Assembly: GCA_001800945.1 (NCBI GenBank)
Contig: MGWJ01000161.1
Location: 1 to 9,458 of the forward strand
Source of the DNA: Flavobacteria bacterium RIFCSPLOWO2_12_FULL_31_7
Lineage (GTDB): Bacteria; Bacteroidota; Bacteroidia; Flavobacteriales; Flavobacteriaceae
Reading direction: 5' to 3'
Length of the DNA: 9,458 nt
Numbering within the stretch: the stretch's first letter is position 1; each line of letters starts with the position of its first letter. Below the pieces are notes generated by a model that did not search any database, was not told the DNA's origin, and saw nothing but the letters and a program-made list of their open reading frames with translations. Below are positions 1 to 5,443 of the stretch, one piece after another. The position numbers and the translations under genes are program-made.

Positions 1-433
1 TTTTTAAATATGTAAACGTATAATCTTCCATATTTACCACTGTTTTTTCAGCTAAATCGGTTGTTCTTACAAACTTATCTGAAGTTAAAGAAGACAAACA
101 AGGTAAATTTAACTTAGCTTCTTCTGTGATGATAGGCTTACCGTTTTCAAACAAACCGCCTTCGTAACCATACAAAGAAGCATTGGTAATTTCGATAGGT
201 TTTCCTAAATGTAAATTAGTTGGCAAAATGGCTTCTTTTCCTACTACAGCCGCAAAACCCATTAGCACACAAATATCGTGTGGTGGAATTTTCATCATAG
301 TTTTGGCTGTACTTTCACGACCAATTCCAGAAACAATTACTTCATAAGTATGATTCAAATTAGGAATTCGAGCTAAAGCGTTTAGCACTTTTTCTCGCTC
401 AATTTCCATCGGTGTTAATATGATTATTTTCAA
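1..433 (-). CDS. Nucleoside phosphorylase/nucleosidase-like protein, 3' end outside window
   Basis: Only the first 144 codons are present; the gene runs off the left edge. The N-terminus reads (M)KIIILTPMEIE and lines up with the first strand and loop of 5'-methylthioadenosine/SAH nucleosidases (MKIGIIGAMEEE in E. coli). Further on are VSGIGRESTAK (residues 34-44), in the place of the family's glycine-rich T/SGxGxxxAA segment, and VNMEDYTF (133-140), in the place of the usual D-M-E substrate-binding motif. The usual GSAGG segment is replaced by GFAAVVG, so this is a divergent member and the substrate is uncertain (MTA, SAH, another purine nucleoside or futalosine-like). I chose TTG at 433..431 because it restores the whole first strand and an in-frame TGA lies just upstream. 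The first ATG (409..407) is codon 9, inside the conserved motif. The gene is divergent from the methionine-type aminotransferase, which would suit a role in methionine/SAM by-product recycling (inference). Confidence 0.7.
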   Translation of the reverse strand, partial: MKIIILTPMEIEREKVLNALARIPNLNHTYEVIVSGIGRESTAKTMMKIPPHDICVLMGFAAVVGKEAILPTNLHLGKPIEITNASLYGYEGGLFENGKPIITEEAKLNLPCLSSLTSDKFVRTTDLAEKTVVNMEDYTFTYLK

Positions 434-451
434 AATCTTAGAATTTAATCA

Positions 452-459
452 CAAAAATA
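452..459 (-). promoter_or_regulatory. Bacteroidota -7 box for the nucleosidase-like gene
   Basis: Read on the minus strand this is TATTTTTG, an exact match to the Bacteroidota TAnnTTTG element. It lies 18 bases upstream of the proposed TTG start, which implies a leader of roughly 10-15 bases. No clear TTG -33 element is seen at the usual distance of about 19-21 bases, so the assignment rests on the -7 match and its position. Confidence 0.45.
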
Positions 460-495
460 AAGTAATTTGAAGAAATTAATGCTTACATATTTTTA

Positions 496-503
496 TATTT
501 TTG
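496..503 (+). promoter_or_regulatory. Bacteroidota -7 box abutting the aminotransferase start
   Basis: TATTTTTG matches TAnnTTTG exactly and ends four bases before the ATG at 508. Transcription normally begins a few bases after this element, so the mRNA would begin at or next to the start codon, making it leaderless or nearly so. The -33 element is weak: the nearest upstream TTG (467-469) is 26 bases away, longer than usual. Confidence 0.45.
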
Positions 504-507
504 TCTG

Positions 508-1635
508 ATGTCAAAACTACCTAACATTCCAACTAGTATTTTTTCTGTGATGTCGCAATTAGCGAATGAAAACGGAGCAATTAATTTATCGCAAGGCTTT
601 CCAAATTTCCCTGAAGATGAGCGTTTATTGCAGATTTCTGAGAATATCATTCGAGAAAATATTCATCAATATTCACCGATGGCTGGTTTACCATCTTTGT
701 TGGAAAAAATCGCCAAACAAACTGAAAAACAATACTTTAGAAAAGTAAATTCTACTACCGAATTATTGATTACTGCTGGTGCTACGCAAGGTATCTTTAC
801 GGTAATTAATACGTTTATTTCTTCAGGTGATGAAGTCATTATTTTAGATCCAAGTTATGATAGTTATGAACCTTCGGTTTTGGTAGCAGGCGGAAAACCA
901 GTACGCGTTTCTTTAAATGAAGATTATACGCCAAATTTTAATAAAATTGAAGTTGCAATTACTACAAAAACGAAGATGATTGTGGTAAATAATCCACACA
1001 ATCCAACAGGTAAGATTTGGACCAACCGAGATTTTGAAAATTTAGAAACCATTTTAGAAAAACATCCTGAGATTATCATTTTAAGTGATGAAGTATACGA
1101 ATACATTACGTTTTCGCAACCACATATTTCTTTTCATACACGTCCAAAATTAGTAGAAAGAACCATTATTGCCTCATCTTTTGGAAAATCATTGCACGTT
1201 ACAGGTTGGAAAGTGGGTTATTTAATCGCAGCCGAAAAACTAATGTATGAAATGAAAAAAGTACATCAATTTTTGGTTTTTAGTGTGAATAGTTTTTCGC
1301 AACATGTTATTTCTCAATATTTAGACTTGGTTGATTTTACAGAAATTTCAAATATGTATGAACGAAAAAGAAATTTATTTAAGAGTTTAATTAAAGAGAG
1401 TCGTTTTGAGATTTTACCTTGTGATGGAACGTATTTTCAAGTGGTAAATTATAAAGGTATTTCTAATCAAAATGATGTAGATTTTGCTAGAGAATTAATC
1501 CAAAAACACGGTGTTGCTGCGATTCCGATTTCGGTATTTTATAATGACAATACAGATAGAAATATGTTACGTTTTTGTTTCGCTAAAACGGATGAAACGT
1601 TGATTGCGGCGGCGGAGAAACTGTGTCAAATTTAA
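508..1635 (+). CDS. PLP-dependent methionine-type aminotransferase (YbdL-like)
   Basis: This 375-residue fold-type I aminotransferase is full length for the class I/II family. Visible family marks are the N-terminal SQGFPNF (28-34) and the YSPMAGLPSL segment (55-64). The PLP-binding residues are NNPHNPTGK (161-169), Asp194 in SDEVY, Lys227 in SSFGKSLHVTGWK as the Schiff-base lysine, and Arg355 in the C-terminal domain for the substrate carboxylate. The SFGK..H.TGWKVGY signature resembles E. coli YbdL, a methionine aminotransferase, and kynurenine aminotransferases. The likely reaction is reversible transamination between methionine (or aromatic amino acids) and its 2-oxo acid in the cytoplasm, possibly including the last step of methionine salvage. 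The divergent neighbour is nucleosidase-like, consistent with that role but not proof. The ATG gives a normal N-terminus. It converges on xerD. Confidence 0.9.
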   Translation: MSKLPNIPTSIFSVMSQLANENGAINLSQGFPNFPEDERLLQISENIIRENIHQYSPMAGLPSLLEKIAKQTEKQYFRKVNSTTELLITAGATQGIFTVINTFISSGDEVIILDPSYDSYEPSVLVAGGKPVRVSLNEDYTPNFNKIEVAITTKTKMIVVNNPHNPTGKIWTNRDFENLETILEKHPEIIILSDEVYEYITFSQPHISFHTRPKLVERTIIASSFGKSLHVTGWKVGYLIAAEKLMYEMKKVHQFLVFSVNSFSQHVISQYLDLVDFTEISNMYERKRNLFKSLIKESRFEILPCDGTYFQVVNYKGISNQNDVDFARELIQKHGVAAIPISVFYNDNTDRNMLRFCFAKTDETLIAAAEKLCQI

Positions 1636-1789
1636 ACATATAAGCCATATAAGTTTTCTCTACGTGTTTAAATAAATTGTATTGCGGAAAAACGTTGCGC
1701 TAAAATAGTGAATAAAGTAAAAGCTTAAATGAACTTTGACTTTCTATAGAAAAACTTAAAAAAAATAAACTTATATGACTTATATGTTT
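1634..1789. repeat. Inverted-repeat element between the aminotransferase gene and xerD
   Basis: The two 23-base arms, 1634-1656 and 1767-1789, are reverse complements with one mismatch. The left arm overlaps the last two bases of the aminotransferase stop codon, and the right arm ends seven bases before the xerD stop. Each arm is itself built from two direct copies of CATATAAG (minus-strand sense in the right arm) separated by one base. The 110-base interior holds two TTGCG words (1683-1700 area) and a perfect 12-base palindrome TTTCTATAGAAA at 1741-1752. No ORF of note lies inside. It could be a dispersed flavobacterial intergenic repeat, a bidirectional transcription end for the two converging genes, or both. 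A long folded stem is possible, but neither arm is followed by a clean GC-rich stem and T-run. Confidence 0.7.
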
Positions 1790-1796
1790 ATTAAAT

Positions 1797-2699
1797 TTAT
1801 TTCGCTCTTGGATGAAAGCTTTCCATTACATCGGCTAAGAATTTTCTATCCAAATGCATATAAACTTCTGTAGTGGTAATAGATTCGTGTCCTAACATCA
1901 ATTGGATTGAACGTAAATCAGCTCCATTTTCTAATAAATGTGTGGCAAATGAATGACGGAATGTGTGTGGAGAAATCGTCTTTTTTAAACCAATTTTTAC
2001 AGCCAAATCTTTAATAATTGTAAAAATCATCGCACGAGTGAGTTGTTTTCCTCTTCGATTCAAAAACAACGTATCTTCATGCCCTTTTTGAATGGGTAGA
2101 TGTGAACGAATGGCTTCTTTATATATCAAAATAAATTTCTGTGTGGATAAGCCAATCGGCACAAAACGTTGTTTGTTCCCTTTTCCAGTAATTTTGATAA
2201 ATCCTTCATCGAAAAATAAATCGGAAATTTTCAAGGTTACCAATTCTGAAACACGTAAACCACAGCTATACAAGGTTTCTAACATCGCACGATTTCTTTC
2301 TCCCTCTGGCGAACTCAAATTTATCGCATTAATTAACAAATCTATTTCTTGAGTAGAAAGTGTATCTGGCAATTTTCTACCTATTTTCGGTACTTCAATT
2401 AATTCTAAAGGTGTGTCTTTTCTATAATCTTCAAAAATCAAATAATTGAAAAAGCTCTTCAAACCAGAAATAATTCGACTTTGACTTCGAGCATTGACTT
2501 GGGTTGAAATGGTATAAATAAATTGTTGAACTTGTTCCTCAGTAATTTTAATTGGAGAAACATCTAAATGATTTTCAGACAAAAAACCTACTAACTTTTC
2601 AATATCAAAACTATAATTTTCGATAGTATTCGCAGACAATCCGCGTTCTAATCGCAAATAATTTTGATATTCTTTGAGGTAAGTATTCCAATTTGGCAT
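1797..2699 (-). CDS. xerD: Site-specific tyrosine recombinase XerD
   Basis: XerD acts with XerC at the chromosomal dif site to resolve chromosome dimers at cell division. The product is 300 residues, the normal length for the family. The N-terminal SAM-like core-binding domain spans about residues 1-95 (LRLERGLSANTIENYSFDI). The catalytic domain runs from about 110 to 300 and carries the full catalytic set: Arg149 (CGLRVSEL), Lys173 (TGKGNKQR), His245 and Arg248 (HTFRHSFATHLLENGADLR), His271 (LGHESITTTEVY) and the nucleophile Tyr280. The ending YMHLDRKFL...HPRAK is typical of XerD, and nothing suggests an integron or phage integrase. The ATG at 2699..2697 gives a complete N-terminus. No attachment site or mobile-element partner is visible nearby, so I read this as the housekeeping recombinase. 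Confidence 0.93.
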   Translation of the reverse strand: MPNWNTYLKEYQNYLRLERGLSANTIENYSFDIEKLVGFLSENHLDVSPIKITEEQVQQFIYTISTQVNARSQSRIISGLKSFFNYLIFEDYRKDTPLELIEVPKIGRKLPDTLSTQEIDLLINAINLSSPEGERNRAMLETLYSCGLRVSELVTLKISDLFFDEGFIKITGKGNKQRFVPIGLSTQKFILIYKEAIRSHLPIQKGHEDTLFLNRRGKQLTRAMIFTIIKDLAVKIGLKKTISPHTFRHSFATHLLENGADLRSIQLMLGHESITTTEVYMHLDRKFLADVMESFHPRAK

Positions 2700-2725
2700 T
2701 TAAAATTCTGAAAATAAGATGAAAA

Positions 2726-2733
2726 CAAAAATA
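2726..2733 (-). promoter_or_regulatory. Bacteroidota -7 box for xerD
   Basis: The minus strand reads TATTTTTG, an exact TAnnTTTG, 26 bases upstream of the xerD ATG, giving a leader of about 20 bases. A TTG -33 element is not evident at the expected distance. It is divergent from the plus-strand box at 2779-2786. Confidence 0.4.
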
Positions 2734-2778
2734 AGTATTTTTTTCTCTATAAAGCTTCATTAATTTTCATTGTTTGTC

Positions 2779-2786
2779 TAAATTTG
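2779..2786 (+). promoter_or_regulatory. Bacteroidota -7 box for the small Cys/His protein operon
   Basis: TAAATTTG matches TAnnTTTG exactly. Its last three bases are the TTG that opens the longest start-bounded reading frame of the small downstream gene. If this is the true -7 element, transcription starts at about 2790-2795, and translation must begin at a later codon. No good -33 TTG is seen about 20 bases upstream. Confidence 0.4.
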
Positions 2787-3173
2787 CATAAAATTTCAAT
2801 TCTGAGAAAAACCGTTTCCATATTCATTTCTTTTTTACTCTTTTTGCCTGCAATTAGTAACTTGGCTATTGTAATTAGCTTTAAAATGAATCAAGAATAT
2901 ATCGCAAAAATGCTTTGTGAGAAAAAAGAAGTAAAAGAAAATACTTGTAACGGACATTGCCATTTGAAAAAAGAATTGAAAAAAGTTTCGGAAACAGAGA
3001 ACGATTCCAACCTTCCAACCTCTTATAAAGAAAAAATAGAATTGGTTTTTATTCAACCAGAATTTACTTTTTCTTTCTTTGAAATTAAAAACAACAAACC
3101 TTCGTTTTCATTCTATAAAGAGAACGAAATCTCTACAATTTCACACGATATTTTTCATCCACCAGCTTGCTAA
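2784..3173 (+). CDS. Small membrane-anchored Cys/His-rich protein of a TonB uptake operon
   Basis: This is an uncharacterised protein of up to 129 residues. Residues about 11-33 form one hydrophobic segment (signal anchor or signal peptide). It is followed by NQEYIAKMLCEKK and then CNGHCHLKKEL (55-65), giving Cys45, Cys55, His58, Cys59 and His60, which look like a metal-binding cluster. The C-terminus is HDIFHPPAC, with two more His and a final Cys. Small proteins of this kind (membrane segment, NQ-[FY]IA-LC, C-x-G-x-C and an HPP-containing tail) are, as far as I recall, often found before TonB receptors in flavobacteria; their function is not established. The start is uncertain. No ATG precedes Met35, which would remove the membrane segment. 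TTG 2784 gives MHKISILRK, while CTG 2802 gives MRKTVSIF and fits better with the overlapping promoter box. It probably acts in the periplasm or inner membrane with the receptor downstream, perhaps in metal delivery (inference). Confidence 0.65.
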   Translation: MHKISILRKTVSIFISFLLFLPAISNLAIVISFKMNQEYIAKMLCEKKEVKENTCNGHCHLKKELKKVSETENDSNLPTSYKEKIELVFIQPEFTFSFFEIKNNKPSFSFYKENEISTISHDIFHPPAC

Positions 3174-3229
3174 AATTTAATTTTCTAACCGTTTTTACAA
3201 ACGAATTTATCGAACTTAAATTTTAATCT

Positions 3230-3253
3230 TTTCAATAGCAAATACTATTGAAA
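3230..3253. promoter_or_regulatory. Perfect 9-bp dyad upstream of the TonB receptor
   Basis: TTTCAATAG (3230-3238) and CTATTGAAA (3245-3253) are exact inverted copies separated by six bases. The dyad lies in the 129-base gap between the small Cys/His protein and the receptor. There is no T-run after it, so a simple terminator is unlikely. It could be a regulator-binding site or an mRNA hairpin that sets relative expression within the operon. Confidence 0.4.
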
Positions 3254-3254
3254 C

Positions 3255-3300
3255 ATAATCTTGTGCTATAATCTTTTAAAATGATTATGGTCAAATAATC
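3255..3300. promoter_or_regulatory. Cluster of ATAATC half-sites before the TonB receptor
   Basis: ATAATC occurs at 3255-3260, 3268-3273 and 3295-3300, and its reverse complement GATTAT at 3283-3288. The first two copies extend to ATAATCTT and sit 13 bases apart. GATTAT and the last ATAATC form a 6-6-6 dyad ending two bases before the receptor ATG. CATAATC (3254-3260) also pairs with GATTATG (3283-3289). The words are AT-rich and loosely recall Fur-type hexamers, but they do not make a canonical Fur box. A metalloregulator operator or an mRNA fold is possible. No TAnnTTTG promoter is seen on the plus strand in this gap, so the receptor is probably read from the upstream promoter. Confidence 0.35.
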
Positions 3301-3302
3301 CC

Positions 3303-5441
3303 ATGAAAAACATTTATATTCTCTTACTATTTTTAGTAGGAAACCTTGTTATTGCTCAAAACTCAAAGAGTAAGGACAGCATTACTTCTATTGAAGAAGT
3401 TTATGTAACAGCTAATAAAACTGCTACAAAAAAATCGGAAATGCCTGTAGCTATTCATAAATTATCTAAGAAAATTATTGAAGAAACGAAAGCGACTTCT
3501 ATGTACGAATTAGTAAATAAAGTACCAGGAGCCATAATGGTGAATTTAGGAAACGAGCAGCATTCTATGGCAATCAGACAACCGATGACCACCAATTCTT
3601 ATTTCTTGTATTTGGAAGATGGTTTACCCATTCGTCCTTTAGGAATTTTTAATCACAATGCTTTGTTGGAAATCAATCAGTTCAATTTACAAACTATTGA
3701 AGTGGTAAAAGGGCCAACTTCTTCAATTTACGGTCCAGATGCGATTGGCGGTTCAATTAATTTGATTTCTGTGAATCCGAGTTTACATCCAAGTTTCAAA
3801 ATTGGTATTCAAGCGGACCAATTCGGTTATAAAAATGTAAGCGCTTCTGGAAGTACAACTTTCGGAAAATTAGGCATTCACGTTGCAGGTTTATTTGCAG
3901 ATCAGAAAGATTCTTGGATGGCGTATTCCGACTATAAAAAAGCAAATATCAATGCAAAATTAGTTTACAATTTCAACAACAAAACCAAGTTAATAGGAAC
4001 TATTTTCAATGGAAATTACAACTCCAACATGTTTGGAAGTGTGAATGAATCAACTTTTCTGAATAGAAATTACACGAGTCAAACTGATTTTACTTACAGA
4101 AAATCGGGAGCTTTAAGAACGAAATTAACCTTTGAAAAAGAGTGGAATAGTAATTCTAAAACTTCTATCACAACTTATTTTCGAGATAATAAATTAGGTC
4201 AAAATCCGTCATACGGAATTCGTTGGACTACGGGTCAAACTACTGCAAAAGGAGAAATTAACTCAAATAATTTCAAAAGTTATGGTGCTTTAATTCAGCA
4301 AATTCAAAACATTAATTTCCTTAAAACGGAAGCTGTGGCAGGAGTTTTATACGATTATTCTCCGATTACTTATTTCTCGAATCAAATTAATTTAAAAGCG
4401 AATTTAAATCCAGGTGGACAAACCGTGAATACCTATGAAAATTTAGGTGAAAACGGTGTAAAACTAGCTGATTACGATTCGAACGTTAAAAATATTGCAA
4501 CTTACATTCAAACAAAAACCAAACTGAATCACGATTTAATTTTGACATTCGGAATGCGTCATGATATTATGGATTTGAGTTATACTAATTACTTGAATAA
4601 CACCAATGGAAATCAGAAATATGAGCGAACGACTTTTAAAGGCGGATTGAACTTTATTATCAATAAAAACGTAGGGTATTATGTAAATTATTCGGAAGGA
4701 TTTACGCCACCTGGAGTGACATCAATTTTCAGATTAAAACCTGGAACTGGAGGAAATACTGGAATTCCTGCCGATTTTTATTATAATTTAAAACCAGCAT
4801 TATTTAGAAATTATGAAATTGGTGGTTATGCAAATTTGATTCCAAACCAACTAACCATTGATTATGCTTTTTATTTATTGAATGGTCAAAATGAGTTGTT
4901 AAACATTCGTCAAGCGGATAATTCATTCGATTACCAATCAGCTGGGCAAACGCGTCATAAAGGTGTGGAATTTTCTCTGAATTATTACCATTCGAAACAA
5001 GTACAATTCAGAATTGGCGGCACAACTTCGCAACATACATTTGTGAAATTTGATGTTTCAACTAAACCTTCCGATCCGCTTAAAAACTTAGATGGTTTTG
5101 AAATGCCTTCTGCGCCAAAATGGTCAGGAAATAGTGAAATTACGTATAAACCAAATTGGTTTCCAAACTTCAGAATTGCTTTAGAATGTCAGTATGTTTC
5201 GAGTTTCTATCAAGATCAAATCAATACGGTGAAATATGAAGGTTACACGATTTTAAATTCGAGATTAGGTTATACTTGGAAGAATTTTGAAGTCTTTACC
5301 AATATTTTAAATGCGACAGATAAGTTGTACGCTTATAATGTAACACGAGCCAACACAGCCAATTCACCAGCAACATATACGGTCGCAGCGCCAAGAACTT
5401 TTATGTTTGGAATACAATATAGTTTTGATTTAAAGAAATAA
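3303..5441 (+). CDS. TonB-dependent outer-membrane receptor (metal/siderophore/haem type)
   Basis: This 712-residue beta-barrel receptor transports a bound ligand across the outer membrane using TonB-ExbBD energy. Residues 1-19 are a signal peptide (MKNIYILLLFLVGNLVIAQ), probably cleaved after AQ. A TonB-box-like EEVYVTANK lies at 31-39. The plug domain follows, about 45-158, with MYELVNKVPGAIMVN, YLEDGLPIRPLG, IEVVKGPTSSIYGPDAIGGSINLIS and the usual conserved Gly residues. The remaining 550 residues are the barrel, ending in FMFGIQYSFDLKK. It lacks the carboxypeptidase-like N-terminal domain of SusC-type receptors, and no SusD partner is present, so glycan uptake is unlikely. The size and plug match FecA/CirA-like receptors for iron chelates, haem, copper chelates or cobalamin; the ligand cannot be read from sequence. 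A PepSY protein starts two bases after the stop codon, and the Cys/His protein lies upstream. Confidence 0.9.
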   Translation: MKNIYILLLFLVGNLVIAQNSKSKDSITSIEEVYVTANKTATKKSEMPVAIHKLSKKIIEETKATSMYELVNKVPGAIMVNLGNEQHSMAIRQPMTTNSYFLYLEDGLPIRPLGIFNHNALLEINQFNLQTIEVVKGPTSSIYGPDAIGGSINLISVNPSLHPSFKIGIQADQFGYKNVSASGSTTFGKLGIHVAGLFADQKDSWMAYSDYKKANINAKLVYNFNNKTKLIGTIFNGNYNSNMFGSVNESTFLNRNYTSQTDFTYRKSGALRTKLTFEKEWNSNSKTSITTYFRDNKLGQNPSYGIRWTTGQTTAKGEINSNNFKSYGALIQQIQNINFLKTEAVAGVLYDYSPITYFSNQINLKANLNPGGQTVNTYENLGENGVKLADYDSNVKNIATYIQTKTKLNHDLILTFGMRHDIMDLSYTNYLNNTNGNQKYERTTFKGGLNFIINKNVGYYVNYSEGFTPPGVTSIFRLKPGTGGNTGIPADFYYNLKPALFRNYEIGGYANLIPNQLTIDYAFYLLNGQNELLNIRQADNSFDYQSAGQTRHKGVEFSLNYYHSKQVQFRIGGTTSQHTFVKFDVSTKPSDPLKNLDGFEMPSAPKWSGNSEITYKPNWFPNFRIALECQYVSSFYQDQINTVKYEGYTILNSRLGYTWKNFEVFTNILNATDKLYAYNVTRANTANSPATYTVAAPRTFMFGIQYSFDLKK

Positions 5442-5443
5442 GT

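Noticed and set aside
1..433. Futalosine hydrolase (MqnB) of the alternative menaquinone route
   Set aside because: The same window carries MenF and MenI of the classical route, and the motifs are not specific for MqnB.
566..1106. Two 60-codon frames (566-748 plus, 924-1106 minus) overlapping the aminotransferase
   Set aside because: Both lie wholly inside a clear conserved enzyme in other frames and show no domain or signal of their own.
2092..2352. 86-codon plus-strand frame inside xerD
   Set aside because: It lies antisense to the XerD catalytic domain; the composition is that of a shadow frame.
1797..2699. Tyrosine recombinase as integrase of a mobile element next to an inverted repeat
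   Set aside because: Length, catalytic motifs and C-terminus are those of housekeeping XerD. The inverted repeat lies at its 3' end without an att-like core, cargo or duplication.
2719..2763. 14-codon frame MKTKISIFFSIKLH upstream of the small Cys/His gene
   Set aside because: It resembles an N-terminus (Lys then hydrophobic) but is in another frame, stops before the gene, and lies upstream of the likely promoter. Probably chance in AT-rich DNA, though a lost start through frameshift cannot be fully excluded.
2835..3056. 73-codon minus-strand frame over the small Cys/His gene
   Set aside because: Phe-rich because it is antisense to Lys-rich codons; the plus-strand frame has the recognisable membrane segment and Cys/His motif.
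3255..3300. Canonical Fur box
   Set aside because: The hexamers are ATAATC/GATTAT with wide, uneven spacing, not three contiguous GATAAT-type hexamers; kept only as an unassigned half-site cluster.
3303..5441. SusC-like glycan receptor
   Set aside because: No carboxypeptidase-like N-terminal domain, shorter than SusC proteins, and no SusD gene adjacent.
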